Shown piece after piece: positions 31,768 through 44,067 of a stretch of DNA of 64,000 nt. The translations under genes were made by a program, and so were the position numbers. A model generated the notes under the pieces. The model worked only from the letters and a program-made list of their open reading frames with translations. It made no database searches and had not been told where the DNA came from. The DNA is taken from NCBI GenBank assembly GCA_003281255.1, contig QCCL01000006.1, positions 26,956 to 90,955 on the forward strand, written 5' to 3'. Within the stretch, counting starts at the first letter, position 1; every line of letters begins with the position of its first letter. Source of the DNA: Prochlorococcus sp. AG-347-L02. GTDB taxonomy: Bacteria > Cyanobacteriota > Cyanobacteriia > PCC-6307 > Cyanobiaceae.

Positions 31768-32890
31768 TTATTCAATAGATTCCTTAAAAGAAATATTCAT
31801 GCGTAATAATTGATGAATAAATGGTTCAAGTCCACCATCTAAAACACTTTCTAATTCGTTAGTCTCCTGCATAGTCCTAAGATCTTTTACCATTTGATAG
31901 GGATGGAAAACATAATTTCTTATTTGATTGCCCCATGCAGCTTCTACAATATCACCTTTAATATCAGCGACTTCTGCAGCTCGTTGTTCTTTAGCAATCA
32001 CTAATAGTTTAGACTTTAGAAGTAACATAGCTTTTTCTTTATTTTGTAATTGAGATCTTTCTTGGGTGCATCTTACTGAAATCCCTGAAGGCAAATGAAC
32101 AATTCTTACTGCTGTTTCTACTTTATTAACATTTTGTCCTCCTGCTCCACCGGATCTACTCGTTGAAATTTCTAAATCTTTTTCAGGTATATCAAGTGAA
32201 ATATTATCATCTAATTTTGGCATAACTTCTACTCCAGCAAAGCTGGTTTGTCTTTTGCCATTAGCATTAAAAGGAGAAATTCTTACTAATCTATGAGTTC
32301 CTTTTTCATGTTGCAGAAAGCCATATGCATATTTTCCATGAATTTCAAACGTTACACTTTTAATACCTGCTTCTTCTCCTTGAGATAATTCATTGATTAT
32401 AAGGCTCATTTGATTATTATCAGCCCATCTTGAATACATTCTCAATAATATCTCTACCCAATCCTGCGCATCTGTTCCACCCGCACCTGCATTAATAGAA
32501 ACTACAGCTCCTTCTTTATCGTATTCACCACATAATAATCTTTCAAATTCCCATTTATCTAAATTCTCTCTTAGTTTCTTTAATCCCTGCTGGGATTCCA
32601 AAATCATTTCCTCTTCAGGTTCTAAAGAGAAAAGCTCAAGAGAGGCATTAGCATCAGAAATAAAAGTTTTCCATTTATCTAACAATTCGAGTTGTGCTTT
32701 GACATCATCAAGGATTAACATTTGCTTTTTAGCTGCTTCTTGATTTTCCCAAAATTCAGGCTGGGCAGAAATTTGCTCTAACTCTCTCCTTTTCGCTTTT
32801 AATCTTGGAACGTCAAAGACAATCCTGAGCATTAGCCAGGCGCTCTGTTAGTTCCGAAAGATCTTTTTTGAAATCTGTAATATCTATCAA
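31768..32890 (-). CDS. prfB: Peptide chain release factor 2, with +1 programmed frameshift at CTTTGAC
   Basis: RF2 with [20 protein letters not shown]. Upstream zero-frame [28 protein letters not shown] (TTG start at 32890) ends at in-frame TGA within CTTTGAC (32818-32812 on minus strand); the +1 frame continues [14 protein letters not shown]. Confidence 0.93.
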
Positions 32891-32966
32891 AATAGAATTT
32901 AATCGTTATTTATAATCTAACAAGCACTTTTGTTTAATAGTATAAACTAAGTATTATTTTAAAAAA

Positions 32967-33221
32967 ATGTCCAAAGTTGAAATTTATACTTGGCAATATT
33001 GCCCATTCTGTATTAGAGCAAAATCACTACTCAAGAAAAAAAATGTAAATTTTACAGAATATAAAATAGATGGGGACGAAGATGCCAGAGCATTGATGAT
33101 TGAGAGAGCTGATGGCAGAAGAACGTTACCACAAATATTTATAGATAATGAGGGTATCGGAGGCTGCGATGATCTCTACGCATTAGAAAATGAAAATAAA
33201 TTAGAAGCATTATTAAAATAG
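32967..33221 (+). CDS. grxC: Glutaredoxin 3
   Basis: [36 protein letters not shown]. Confidence 0.95.
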   Translation: MSKVEIYTWQYCPFCIRAKSLLKKKNVNFTEYKIDGDEDARALMIERADGRRTLPQIFIDNEGIGGCDDLYALENENKLEALLK

Positions 33222-33226
33222 ATCTT

Positions 33227-34150
33227 ATGAAATTTCTATTCGTAATAGATCCAATAAAAAATATAAATCCCTTAAAAGATTCAACTGCTGCTTTAATGCA
33301 AGCATCATCAAAAAAAAATATTGAAATCTGGAGTTGTACTCCTCAAGACCTTGAAGCTAGAGGTGATGAAGTATGGGCATCTTCCGTAAAAGTTGAAGTA
33401 AATCCGTGGATTTCTTTCAAAGATAATGATTGCATACCTCTCGCCGAATTTAATTGCATTTGGATGAGAAAAGATCCTCCTGTAAATGAGGCTTATTTAT
33501 ATGCAACCCATCTTTTAGAAGTTGCTGAAAGAAAAGGAGTAAAAGTAATTAACAAACCCTCATCGTTAAGAGCATGGAATGAAAAGCTAGGTGCTTTGAG
33601 ATACAGCCACTTAATGGCACCTACAATAGTTGCGAGTAAGGTAAAAGATCTTATTAATTTTGCAAATATAAATAATGAAGTAGTCATAAAACCTCTTGGT
33701 GGAAAAGGTGGCCAAGGTGTTATAAGGATAAATAAAAATTCTCCAGGAATTAAATCAATCGTTGAATTAATAACTTCTCAAGAAGAATTACCCGTTATGA
33801 TGCAAAAATTCATTCCTGAAGTCATAGAGGGTGATAAAAGAATAATTATCGTAAACGGTGAAGCAATTGGATCTATAAATAGGATTCCTCAAGGAGGCGA
33901 TTTTAGGAGTAATCTAGCGATGGGAGGGAAGGCTGAACCCACATTATTAACAGAAAAAGAAAAAAGTATCTGCTCAGAATTATCTCAACACTTCAAAGAT
34001 GAAGGTTTATTTTTTGTAGGTATTGATGTAATAAATGGAATGCTTAGCGAAATTAATGTAACCAGTCCAACAGGTTTAAGAGAAATAGAAAATTTATCAA
34101 ATAAGAATGTTTCAGAAGAAGTAATTGAAAAATTAGTAGAAATTATCTAG
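33227..34150 (+). CDS. gshB: Glutathione synthetase
   Basis: [24 protein letters not shown]-grasp [23 protein letters not shown]. Confidence 0.96.
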   Translation: MKFLFVIDPIKNINPLKDSTAALMQASSKKNIEIWSCTPQDLEARGDEVWASSVKVEVNPWISFKDNDCIPLAEFNCIWMRKDPPVNEAYLYATHLLEVAERKGVKVINKPSSLRAWNEKLGALRYSHLMAPTIVASKVKDLINFANINNEVVIKPLGGKGGQGVIRINKNSPGIKSIVELITSQEELPVMMQKFIPEVIEGDKRIIIVNGEAIGSINRIPQGGDFRSNLAMGGKAEPTLLTEKEKSICSELSQHFKDEGLFFVGIDVINGMLSEINVTSPTGLREIENLSNKNVSEEVIEKLVEII

Positions 34151-35555
34151 AGTTTTTAGCGAAAAATATCTGTTTCACTATAGATTCAAATTTTAATTTA
34201 ATCTCATCTATTTCTTTCTCTAAAACGGAGCCTGAAACTATACCTGAACCGGCAGTAAATTCAATATTTTCTTCAATACATCTTGCACCTCTTATTGCTA
34301 AAAGAAATGAAGCATTTCCTGATGAATCAACCCAACCCATTGGAGAAGCATAATTTCCTCTAGGAAAAGACTCAAGAGTGTTTATCCAATCCAATGCTTC
34401 ATTTTTTGGGTATCCACAAACAGCCGGCGATGGATGTAGGTTTTTAAGCAATTCAAAAGGACAAATATTTTCAACTTTAGAGAAAATGAGTGTTTGCAAA
34501 TGAGAAATATCTCCAAATGAATTAACCTTGATATCACTTTTTTTAAAGTTTGTTATTTTTGAAACTTCTAAACATTTAATCAAATATTGTATTACATAAT
34601 CATGTTCCTTTAAGTCTTTAGTACTTTTTAGGAGTTTCTTAAAATTTGAATTAGTAGGGATAGTTCCAGCAAGAGCCTCCAAAGTTAAATAAGGTTTAGT
34701 AAATGAAAATAATTTTTCTGGAGATGCTCCAAACAAAATATCTTTACTATTCCTTTTCCAAACGTATCTACATGTATTTGGTTGATTCTTTTTAAATCTT
34801 CTTAAAATTTCTACTAAATCTAATTTATTTTTAAGTTTTATTTTAATCCTATTAGCTAAAACTATCTTTTCGAGGATACCTTTCTCTACTAATTGAATTC
34901 CTCTATTTATTACTTTTTTCAAATTTGTTTTAGAATTTTCTAAGGAGCGTAAGAAATCATCAATAATAGGGGATTCAAAACTAGTTTTTAAGACAGATGA
35001 TTTCATTAATTCTGAGCCAGAATTAATAACTTGATTTCTAATTGTCCATATTTCTTCAATTAATATTCTTAATGATGATTTACCTTCAACATGACCATTA
35101 ATTCTTAACCAGCAATTCTTATCACTTTTAATAATTAATATTTTTGGTAATACGGCTTCCAAACTAGGGATATCTGAAGATAAATTCTTATTATTCAAAT
35201 TTTCAGAAAAAGAAAATAAATAAATTATTTTTGGAAGTGCAGAATTATGCGATTCATTAGTTAAGTTAACTAAATTTTTAAAATTCTCGGTATTAAAATC
35301 TTTTGCTACCTCAAATCTTTTTGGACCATCCAAAGTAACATACTTACACTTCTCGAAAGCTATATATGAAATGCCATCAGATTCTTCCCAAAATGAAGAA
35401 AAAGGATATTTATCTATTAACAGTTCATAAACTTGAGATAAATCAATAAAAGGAATCTCAACACAAATACTTACTAATCCAGTATTTTCCACTTTCTTTT
35501 CGAAAGAGGAAAATACATCTTTTAAAAAATCTGTTAAGTTTAAATCATTTTTCAT
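34143..35555 (-). CDS. menF: Isochorismate synthase
   Basis: Chorismate-binding domain: [40 protein letters not shown]; divergent from menA. Confidence 0.92.
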   Translation of the reverse strand: MKNDLNLTDFLKDVFSSFEKKVENTGLVSICVEIPFIDLSQVYELLIDKYPFSSFWEESDGISYIAFEKCKYVTLDGPKRFEVAKDFNTENFKNLVNLTNESHNSALPKIIYLFSFSENLNNKNLSSDIPSLEAVLPKILIIKSDKNCWLRINGHVEGKSSLRILIEEIWTIRNQVINSGSELMKSSVLKTSFESPIIDDFLRSLENSKTNLKKVINRGIQLVEKGILEKIVLANRIKIKLKNKLDLVEILRRFKKNQPNTCRYVWKRNSKDILFGASPEKLFSFTKPYLTLEALAGTIPTNSNFKKLLKSTKDLKEHDYVIQYLIKCLEVSKITNFKKSDIKVNSFGDISHLQTLIFSKVENICPFELLKNLHPSPAVCGYPKNEALDWINTLESFPRGNYASPMGWVDSSGNASFLLAIRGARCIEENIEFTAGSGIVSGSVLEKEIDEIKLKFESIVKQIFFAKNSR

Positions 35556-35656
35556 TACTTATTGAAAATAACTAAAAATCATGCAATAAAGTAAAAAATG
35601 TAACTCAATTTATAAACTAAATTTAATAATTATTGAATTTTGTGTGTTAATTAGAA

Positions 35657-36574
35657 ATGGACAAAGATAAAAAAAAATTATGGCAACAAGCAATAAAATG
35701 GCCTCTTTATTCTGTTGCCATACTTCCGGTTTTAATAGCAGGGGCTTATTTACTAAATCAATATGAAAAGATAAAAATTTATAATTTGATTGCATTTACT
35801 TTAGCTGCAATTTTTATATTACTTTGGGAAAATCTTACTAATGATTTATTCGACGCAGAAACAGGCATCGATGAATTTAAATTCCATTCAATTGTATATC
35901 TTGTAAAAAATAAAAAAATAATTTCATTTATTGCATATTCATCTTTAGTTTTTGGTTTATTAATAATTTCAATTATTTCAGCATCAACAAGTATAAACAT
36001 TTTGATTTTAGTGGCAGCTTGCTGCTTCTTAGGATATTTATATCAAGGACCTCCTTTTAGATTTGGCTATCAAGGTTTAGGAGAACCATTATGCTGGCTT
36101 GCATTTGGACCTTTTGCTTACTCTGCAGTCTTAATTGCGTTAAATCCGTCTAATATCTACTTAGAAGATATTCCCTGGAAAGTTTCTTTATTACTTGGTT
36201 CAGGACCTTCCTTGGCAACAACTCTTGTATTATTTTGTTCTCATTTTCATCAAATTTCTGAAGATAAAAAGCATGGGAAAAATTCACCTTTAGTTCGCTT
36301 AGGTGCAAAAAAAGGTTCTCAATTTGTGCCTTGGATAATTTTTACAATATATATTTTTCAACTTTTCACTATAGTTACTGGATTTATTCCAGTATTTTGT
36401 ATACTTTATTTGATTAGTTTTCCCCAAGCAATAAGACTTATTAATTTATTAAAAACTTCATATAAAAAACCTTCTGCAATAAAAAATTGCAAATTCGTCG
36501 CAATAAAATTTCAAACTCTTAATGGAGTTGGCTTAATCACAGGATTAATATTTAATTACTTGCTGAATAAATGA
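35657..36574 (+). CDS. menA: 1,4-dihydroxy-2-naphthoate phytyl/prenyltransferase
   Basis: UbiA-family: ENLTNDLFDAETGID; many TM segments; men gene neighbourhood. Confidence 0.9.
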   Translation: MDKDKKKLWQQAIKWPLYSVAILPVLIAGAYLLNQYEKIKIYNLIAFTLAAIFILLWENLTNDLFDAETGIDEFKFHSIVYLVKNKKIISFIAYSSLVFGLLIISIISASTSINILILVAACCFLGYLYQGPPFRFGYQGLGEPLCWLAFGPFAYSAVLIALNPSNIYLEDIPWKVSLLLGSGPSLATTLVLFCSHFHQISEDKKHGKNSPLVRLGAKKGSQFVPWIIFTIYIFQLFTIVTGFIPVFCILYLISFPQAIRLINLLKTSYKKPSAIKNCKFVAIKFQTLNGVGLITGLIFNYLLNK

Positions 36575-37536
36575 ACTTAATATTTAAAAAAAAATCTTAT
36601 AACTTTAAGTTATCCAAAAAAGTAGAAAATTCTAAATCCACTTACCTTACAAAATCGGGTTGGATAATCAAATTGACAAGTAATGATAAAAAAATTGGTT
36701 TTGGAGAAGTTTCACCGCTTCATAAAGAAGACTTAAAAAAATGTACAAAACAACTAAATATGATCCCTGAGTATGTAGAGGTATTTAATTTATCTGAGCA
36801 AATAAATATTTTTCACCCTTGCATTCAATCTGCAATAAATTCTGCATTAGCTGAAATAAATGGAAAAATAATTTTTAAAGAAAACTATAACTTTGATGAA
36901 ATTGATAAAACTGCCATACTTTTAAATCCTGAAGATGTAATTTCAGATCTAAATGAAATTAAAAAAAGACAATCTAATATTGGAAAATTAGTAACTATAA
37001 AATGGAAAGTAGCATTAAAAAATAACCATGATGAAGAAGCAATTTTAGAAGAAATTTTAAGTCGAATAGATAATAATATTAAGTTAAGAATAGATGCTAA
37101 TGGTTCTTGGGGAAGAGAGATAGCTAATAGATGGGCTGATATTTTGAAAGATAACAAAAATATAGATTGGTTAGAGCAACCTCTCTGTATGGATGATATT
37201 GATGGACTGAAAGAACTCAACAAAAAAATTCCAATAGCATTAGATGAATCACTTTTAAAATTTCCAACTTTGATTGATGAGTGGAAAGGTTGGCAAATTC
37301 GAAGGCCTTCTCAAGAAAAGAATCCAGTTAAGCTTCTAAGAGAATTAGAAAATAAAAAAGCTTTAATATCTATCAGTACCTCATTTGAAACTGGAATAGG
37401 AAATAGATGGCTTTATCATTTATCATCTCTACAACTACAAGGACCAACTCCAAAAGTTCCTGGTTTAGCGATGAATAAATTCCCTAATTCATTTCTTTTT
37501 TTAAATGAAGCAAAAAAGATATGGGATCAACTATGA
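36571..37536 (+). CDS. menC: o-Succinylbenzoate synthase
   Basis: Enolase-superfamily: KWKVAL, RIDANGSW, DWLEQPL, ALDESL; between menA and menE. Confidence 0.9.
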   Translation: MNLIFKKKSYNFKLSKKVENSKSTYLTKSGWIIKLTSNDKKIGFGEVSPLHKEDLKKCTKQLNMIPEYVEVFNLSEQINIFHPCIQSAINSALAEINGKIIFKENYNFDEIDKTAILLNPEDVISDLNEIKKRQSNIGKLVTIKWKVALKNNHDEEAILEEILSRIDNNIKLRIDANGSWGREIANRWADILKDNKNIDWLEQPLCMDDIDGLKELNKKIPIALDESLLKFPTLIDEWKGWQIRRPSQEKNPVKLLRELENKKALISISTSFETGIGNRWLYHLSSLQLQGPTPKVPGLAMNKFPNSFLFLNEAKKIWDQL

Positions 37537-38735
37537 AAAATAAAATTTATATTATTGAAGTTGAAAATAATGAAACTCAATCTGTAGAGAAAATTCTTAA
37601 AAAAATTAGAGAGAATAGAATTATTTATGTAAAAGGCAAATTTTATGATAATGAAGATACATTAGATTCAATTAATGAAAAAGGACCAGCAATTATCCTA
37701 AATAGTAGTGGAAGTACTGGTAAACCGAGAAAATGTTTTCACCACTTAGATAATCTTAAATTATCTGCCGCGACATCAGGTCAATGGCTAATAGAGCAAG
37801 GATTTGAATTGCGAAATTGCTTAATTTTAAATACTTTACCCCTCAACCATATAAGTGGATTAATGCCTATTATTAGGAGTCAAACTTGGGGATGTGATTG
37901 TATTAATATTTCTCCAAATTTAATAAAACAAACTCGCGACCTTTTACTTTTTACGATTCAATCTAAAAAAAACAAAAAACACTTGGTTACTTCATTAGTA
38001 CCTACCCAATTAAAAAGACTTTTAGCCCAAGAAGATGGAATTAGTTGGCTAAAAATTTTTGATCTAATTTGGGTAGGTGGAGCTTCAATTTCACGTGAAA
38101 CTGCAGAAAAATGTATCCAAGAACAAATAAAATTAGCACCTTGTTACGGCTCAACAGAGACAGCAGCAATGGTTACGAGTTTAAAACCAAAAGAATTCTT
38201 AATGGGTTTTGAAAATGTTGGAGAAATACTACCTGATACAAAAATAAGAATTAACGCAAAAGGATTAATCGAGATAAATTCAGCCAGAATTGGAATCGAA
38301 ATAATAAACTCTTCAAAAACTGAGCATTTCAAAAATAAAAATGGGTGGTGGCAAACCGGAGATTTAGGTGAAATTAATAAAATCAATAATTCTTCATATT
38401 TAAACTTTCATGGAAGAAGTGATAACGCTTTTAATTCAGGAGGAGAAATCGTTTTCCCAGATGTAATTGAATCTCGATTAAATGATTTCATTATGAGAGA
38501 AAATATCCCAATAAATAAATTCAATATTTCAAAAGTGCCAGACAAATTATGGGGAAATAAAATTAAAATAATTATTGAATTTAAAGAACTTACAAATCAT
38601 AAAAATGTTGAAAAATCATTAAATTTATTAAAAAAATTTTCTCAAAGTTGGGCTAAACATGAAAAACCTGAAAAGTGGATTGTTAAAAACAAAAATACCA
38701 ATACAGAAAAAGTAAACTATAAATTTAGAAAATAA
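37521..38735 (+). CDS. menE: o-Succinylbenzoate-CoA ligase
   Basis: AMP-binding SSGSTGKPRK, PCYGSTETAAMV, WWQTGDLGEI, FHGRSDN. Confidence 0.9.
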   Translation: MGSTMKNKIYIIEVENNETQSVEKILKKIRENRIIYVKGKFYDNEDTLDSINEKGPAIILNSSGSTGKPRKCFHHLDNLKLSAATSGQWLIEQGFELRNCLILNTLPLNHISGLMPIIRSQTWGCDCINISPNLIKQTRDLLLFTIQSKKNKKHLVTSLVPTQLKRLLAQEDGISWLKIFDLIWVGGASISRETAEKCIQEQIKLAPCYGSTETAAMVTSLKPKEFLMGFENVGEILPDTKIRINAKGLIEINSARIGIEIINSSKTEHFKNKNGWWQTGDLGEINKINNSSYLNFHGRSDNAFNSGGEIVFPDVIESRLNDFIMRENIPINKFNISKVPDKLWGNKIKIIIEFKELTNHKNVEKSLNLLKKFSQSWAKHEKPEKWIVKNKNTNTEKVNYKFRK

Positions 38736-38738
38736 TAA

Positions 38739-39191
<453 letters not shown>

Positions 39192-39200
39192 CTAAAGTAC

Positions 39201-40388
39201 TTATCTATCAACAGATCCCATGATGACATCTATTGAACCAAGAATTGCCATAATATCGGCGATTTTGGCACCTTTGAGAATATGAGGCAATATTTGCAGA
39301 TTGTTTAAATCAGCTGCTCTGATTTTAAATCTCCATGGGGTTACTTCATTATTTCCTTGAATAAATACACCTATTTCTCCTTTACCGGACTCTAATCTTG
39401 TATACAATTCTCCGTTAGGAATTTTAAAAGTTGGAGCAACCTTCTTAGCTACATATTGATAGTCAATACCAAATATTTCACTCTTCTTATCTTCTGTAGC
39501 CATTCTTTGAGCTTCTAAATTTTCTGTTGGACCTCCTGGGATCATTTCGCAGGCTTGGCGAATGATGCTTAGTGATTGTCTCATCTCTTCAACTCTTACT
39601 CGATATCTCGCATAACAATCACCTTCTTTTTCTGAAGCAATCTGCCAATCAAAATCGTCATAACATTCATAATTATCGACTTTCCTTAAATCCCAAGAAA
39701 CTCCAGAAGCTCTAAGCATCGGCCCGGACAAAGACCAATTAATTGCTTGGTCTCTTTGTATTGTTCCGAGACCTTCAATTCTTTTTTTAAAAATTGGATT
39801 ATTTGTGATTAATTTTTCATATTCATCTATCTTAGGACCGAACCAATCACAAAAGTCTATACATTTTTCTAACCATCCGTATGGAAGATCACATGCGACA
39901 CCACCTATCCTAAAGAAATTATTGTTTATTAACCTTTGTCCAGTAGCAGCTTCCCAAAGATCATAAATCATTTCTCTTTCTCTAAAAATATAGAAAAATG
40001 GAGTTTGAGCTCCTACGTCTGCTAAGAAGGGACCAAGCCATAAAAGATGATTAGCAATACGATTAAGTTCCAGCATAAGAACTCTGATGTAGCTAGCTCT
40101 TTTAGGAACTGGAATATTAGCTAATCTTTCAGGAGCATTTACTACAATAGCTTCATAAAACATACCTGCTGCATAATCCATTCTGCTTACATATGGGACA
40201 TACATTACATTTGTCCTATTTTCAGCTATCTTTTCCATTCCTCTGTGTAAATATCCAATTACCGGCTCACAATCTATGACATTCTCACCATCAAGAGTTA
40301 CAACTAATCTTAAAACCCCATGCATTGAGGGATGGTGAGGGCCAAAATTGACCACCATTGGTTCTGTTCTAGTCTCTAGTTGAGCCAT
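39201..40388 (-). CDS. ndhH: NAD(P)H-quinone oxidoreductase subunit H
   Basis: [40 protein letters not shown]. Confidence 0.98.
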   Translation of the reverse strand: MAQLETRTEPMVVNFGPHHPSMHGVLRLVVTLDGENVIDCEPVIGYLHRGMEKIAENRTNVMYVPYVSRMDYAAGMFYEAIVVNAPERLANIPVPKRASYIRVLMLELNRIANHLLWLGPFLADVGAQTPFFYIFREREMIYDLWEAATGQRLINNNFFRIGGVACDLPYGWLEKCIDFCDWFGPKIDEYEKLITNNPIFKKRIEGLGTIQRDQAINWSLSGPMLRASGVSWDLRKVDNYECYDDFDWQIASEKEGDCYARYRVRVEEMRQSLSIIRQACEMIPGGPTENLEAQRMATEDKKSEIFGIDYQYVAKKVAPTFKIPNGELYTRLESGKGEIGVFIQGNNEVTPWRFKIRAADLNNLQILPHILKGAKIADIMAILGSIDVIMGSVDR

Positions 40389-40426
40389 TCGAAATTTAAC
40401 TTCTAAATAAATCTTAGTCGAAAGTT

Positions 40427-41329
40427 ATGCAAACTGACCTATCTGATTCATCTTTTTTCAATCATAAATCAGTTATGACAGATGAGATTATGGCTTCATT
40501 GGAGCATTACCCATTAATAGATCACAACCGACTTAAAGGGATAGACGCAACTTTAGGCGGAGGCGGGCACTCTTATCATTTATTGAGAAAATATTCGGAT
40601 TTAAATATAATTGGACTTGATCAAGATCCATTCGCAAGAAAATCAGCATCACAAAAACTTGATGAATTTAAAAAAAGGATTGATATAAGGGCTTCAAATT
40701 TTGCGGATTTTGTACCAAAAGAAAAAGTTTCTTTTGTAATTGCAGATCTTGGAGTAAATAGTAATCAAATTGATGACCCCAAAAGAGGATTTAGTTTCCA
40801 AAAAGATGGTCCACTTGATATGCGCATGAATCCTTTTCTTGAGGTTGATGCAGAGAAATTAATTGAGGTTTTAAATGAAAAAGAACTAGCTAACTTAATT
40901 TATACATATGGAGATGAGAGATTATCAAGAAAGATTGCTAGGAAAATAAAAATGGATTTGAAGGAAAAGGGAAAATATTCTGGGACAAAAGAGTTAGCTT
41001 ATTCTATTGCTGGCTGCTTCCCACCAAAACAAAGATATAAAAAAATACACCCAGCAACAAGAACATTTCAGGCACTAAGAATTGCCGTTAATAAAGAAAT
41101 TGAAGTATTAGAAAAATTTTTGCAAGTTGTCCCTGAATGGCTTTTACCGGGCGGAATTATTTCTATTATTAGTTTTCATTCCCTGGAGGATAGGTTAGTT
41201 AAAAGTTCTTTTAAAAATGATCAAAGACTAAAAAACCTGACAAAAAAGCCAATAACTCCCTCGGAAAAAGAAGTCGAACTTAATAAAAGAGCTAGAAGTG
41301 GAAAATTAAGAATTGCTCAATTAAATTAA
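40427..41329 (+). CDS. rsmH: 16S rRNA m4C1402 methyltransferase RsmH
   Basis: GIDATLGGGGHSYHLL, PKRGFSFQKDGPLDMRM, ISFHSLEDRLVK. Confidence 0.97.
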   Translation: MQTDLSDSSFFNHKSVMTDEIMASLEHYPLIDHNRLKGIDATLGGGGHSYHLLRKYSDLNIIGLDQDPFARKSASQKLDEFKKRIDIRASNFADFVPKEKVSFVIADLGVNSNQIDDPKRGFSFQKDGPLDMRMNPFLEVDAEKLIEVLNEKELANLIYTYGDERLSRKIARKIKMDLKEKGKYSGTKELAYSIAGCFPPKQRYKKIHPATRTFQALRIAVNKEIEVLEKFLQVVPEWLLPGGIISIISFHSLEDRLVKSSFKNDQRLKNLTKKPITPSEKEVELNKRARSGKLRIAQLN

Positions 41330-41341
41330 AGGGCAATAATC

Positions 41342-42487
41342 CTAACGTAATGATTTGATCGTATTTGTAAGGATATGAATTACTTGTTCTATATCTTTTG
41401 AATTAGTGCTTAATCCAATACTTAATCTTATTGAAGATTCTGCTTCTTTAAAAGATCTACCCAAAGCTAGTAAAACATGAGATGGTTCCCCATTACTGCA
41501 TGCAGAACCACTAGAACAAATTATTTTAGATTTTAAAAGTTTATGAAACCTTGCTCCGTTTAAATTCAATACAGTCAAATTTAAATTGTGAGGTAATCTT
41601 TTTTCTAAAGAGCCATTAACTAATAAACCAGAATTATTTTCTAACAAACCCTCTAAAAGATTATTTCTATGCAAAAGTAATTTTTCAGAATTATTTTTTT
41701 GATTAATAACTGCTATTTCTATTGCTTTAGCAAAGCCAACTACTAAAGGGAGAGGTAATGTACCAGACCTGAGACCATATTCCTGACCACCTCCAACAAT
41801 TAAAGGCTCAAGATTAATTTTTTCATCAATCAAAAGAAGTCCTATTCCTTTAGGACCATATATTTTATGAGAACTCATCGTTATCATATCTACGTCTAAT
41901 AAAAAATTGTCTAACTCGATATAACCTAAACATTGTGCAAAATCAGAGTGAAAGATTATTCCTCTTGACTTACATATCTTTGAAATATTACCAATAGGCT
42001 GAATAACTCCTATTTCGTTATTTGCCAACATGATACTAACCATAAATGTATCTTCTCTTATATTTTTTTTGAATTGTTCTTCAGAAATTAAGCCATCTTT
42101 CTCAGGATTAATTTCTGTAACCATAAATCCCTCTTTTTTTAGTTGGTTTAAGGGCTCTAAAACTGCTTTATGCTCTGTTTTTAAGGTAATAATATGTCCA
42201 TAATTTCCTGTTTTTTTATAGTAATTTCTAGCAAAACCTAATAATGCTAAGTTATTAGATTCAGTTGCACCACTTGTAAAAATAACTTTTTTATTCTTAA
42301 GCAATAAATTTTGTTTTATTTTTTCTCTTGAGGCTTCCAATATAGCGCTTGCGTTAATCCCCGCCAAATTAGATTTACTTGCAGGGTTAGAAAATATCTC
42401 ACTCCAAAAAGGTTTCATAGAATCAACAACATCTTTAGAGCAAGGAGTCGAAGATTGATAGTCTAGTAGTATGGGAGTTGATAGCAT
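41342..42487 (-). CDS. Cysteine desulfurase (NifS/IscS family)
   Basis: LLDYQSSTPCSKDVVD, TSGATESNNLAL, SSHKIYGPKGIGLL, CSSGSACSNG. Confidence 0.94.
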   Translation of the reverse strand: MLSTPILLDYQSSTPCSKDVVDSMKPFWSEIFSNPASKSNLAGINASAILEASREKIKQNLLLKNKKVIFTSGATESNNLALLGFARNYYKKTGNYGHIITLKTEHKAVLEPLNQLKKEGFMVTEINPEKDGLISEEQFKKNIREDTFMVSIMLANNEIGVIQPIGNISKICKSRGIIFHSDFAQCLGYIELDNFLLDVDMITMSSHKIYGPKGIGLLLIDEKINLEPLIVGGGQEYGLRSGTLPLPLVVGFAKAIEIAVINQKNNSEKLLLHRNNLLEGLLENNSGLLVNGSLEKRLPHNLNLTVLNLNGARFHKLLKSKIICSSGSACSNGEPSHVLLALGRSFKEAESSIRLSIGLSTNSKDIEQVIHILTNTIKSLR

Positions 42488-42546
42488 TATGTTTAGTATA
42501 TAAAATTCTGTTTATTACAAGAAAATCAAATTAAAGAATTTAAAAA

Positions 42547-43275
42547 ATGAATGAAATTAATCAAATAAATAATGAACCGGTAAGAAAATCAAGAATTTTA
42601 TTAGTTGATGATGAGCCTGGTTTAAGAACAGCCGTTAAAACATTTCTAGAAGATGAAGGCTTTGAAATATTTATTGCAGTTGATGGAGAGGATGGTTGGG
42701 AAAAAGCTCAAACAGTCTTCCCCGATTTAATAATTAGTGATGTTATGATGCCCCGAGCCAACGGTTATGCTTTATTAGAAAAAATTAGAGAGGATGAAAA
42801 ATTAGGAGGAACTCCAGTTATTTTTCTAACTGCAAAGGGAATGACCCTAGACAGAACCGAAGGTTATCTTGCAGGTGTTGATGATTATATTTCCAAACCT
42901 TTCGATCCCGATGAATTGGCTGCAAGAGTTAAAAATGTAATCAACAGACAAGAACGTTTACTAAAAGAAGCGGCACGATTCGCAGATATTGATGTAAGTA
43001 AAATGGCAAAACAAATTACTGAAATTAAATCCATGCTAACAGACCAAAACCAGACTAATCCAGAAAATAAAATCAATCTTCCGAGTTTTACTCCAAGAGA
43101 AGCAAGTGTGCTTCAACTAGTAGCAGAGGGACTGATGAACAAAGAAATTGCAAGACAGCTTGAAACATCTATTAGAAATGTTGAGAAATATGTAAGTAGA
43201 CTTTTTATCAAGACAGGTACATCTAGCCGAACCGAATTAGTTCGTTATGCACTTGAAAATCATTTAGTAAAATAA
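42547..43275 (+). CDS. LuxR/NarL-type response regulator (Ycf29-like)
   Basis: Receiver ILLVDDEPGL, DLIISDVMMP, K of DDYISKPF; C-terminal FTPREASVLQLVAEGLMNKEIA HTH. Confidence 0.92.
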   Translation: MNEINQINNEPVRKSRILLVDDEPGLRTAVKTFLEDEGFEIFIAVDGEDGWEKAQTVFPDLIISDVMMPRANGYALLEKIREDEKLGGTPVIFLTAKGMTLDRTEGYLAGVDDYISKPFDPDELAARVKNVINRQERLLKEAARFADIDVSKMAKQITEIKSMLTDQNQTNPENKINLPSFTPREASVLQLVAEGLMNKEIARQLETSIRNVEKYVSRLFIKTGTSSRTELVRYALENHLVK

Positions 43276-43276
43276 A

Positions 43277-43978
43277 CTATAAAATTTTTTCGAATTCAAT
43301 TAGTTTTGAAAAATAAAAAGGAGCTTGATTTAATTTCTTTTTAACAACTTTAAATCCTCTTTCTTTAGCAGCATTAATAATACCCTTTTCTTTCAATGTA
43401 TATGCTCTTGTAGTTTTACTTGGCCCAGGAAATAATTTCCCAATATTTTTTAGAACAGCAAGAACTGGAGTATAAGGAGCAAAGCTAACGATTAGTTTTT
43501 CTTTGCTTAAATCGCATAGATGTTGGACCATTTCTTCTGCGACCGGTTGAGGATAATGAATAAATACGTCCAAACAAACTACAACATCAAATAGTCCTTT
43601 TAATTTTTCCAAATCACAAACTTCATATTTGATTTTACCCTGATTTAAACCTAATTGATTAATGCGTTTCTTTGTTTCTTTAATCATTTCAGAAGAAATA
43701 TCGCTCACCTGTAATTCTTTGATACCAAGTCTTAATAAAGGTATGGAAAGACTTCCAACACCACATCCTGCATCACAAAAACTTTTTTTTGTTAGTTCAG
43801 AATAATTTTTGATGTATGAAACTACATCATCTACAGTTTTTTGATGTCCTTTCCTAATGTTTTTCTGAACTGTATTAATTTCATCAGATTTGCTATAAAT
43901 TTTATTCCATCTTTCAAAGCCAGTTCCATTAAAGTACTCCCTAACTTCACTTTTTTCGATAATCTTATTTGACGTCAT
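43277..43978 (-). CDS. chlM: Magnesium-protoporphyrin IX O-methyltransferase
   Basis: VREYFNGTGFERWNKIYS and SAM motif CDAGCGVGSLSIPL. Confidence 0.95.
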   Translation of the reverse strand: MTSNKIIEKSEVREYFNGTGFERWNKIYSKSDEINTVQKNIRKGHQKTVDDVVSYIKNYSELTKKSFCDAGCGVGSLSIPLLRLGIKELQVSDISSEMIKETKKRINQLGLNQGKIKYEVCDLEKLKGLFDVVVCLDVFIHYPQPVAEEMVQHLCDLSKEKLIVSFAPYTPVLAVLKNIGKLFPGPSKTTRAYTLKEKGIINAAKERGFKVVKKKLNQAPFYFSKLIEFEKIL

Positions 43979-44067
43979 GATATTTTATGAAAATTTCTTC
44001 TTTTTATACTAACTAACTGGCGCCGAATTAATTGCACGCCATTATAGGAAAGAATTGATTTGTTATT

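Noticed and set aside
44018-44041. TGGCG...CGCCA inverted repeat in the chlM/purE spacer
   Set aside because: Only 5 bp with a 14-nt loop; too weak to claim as structure though locally GC-rich.
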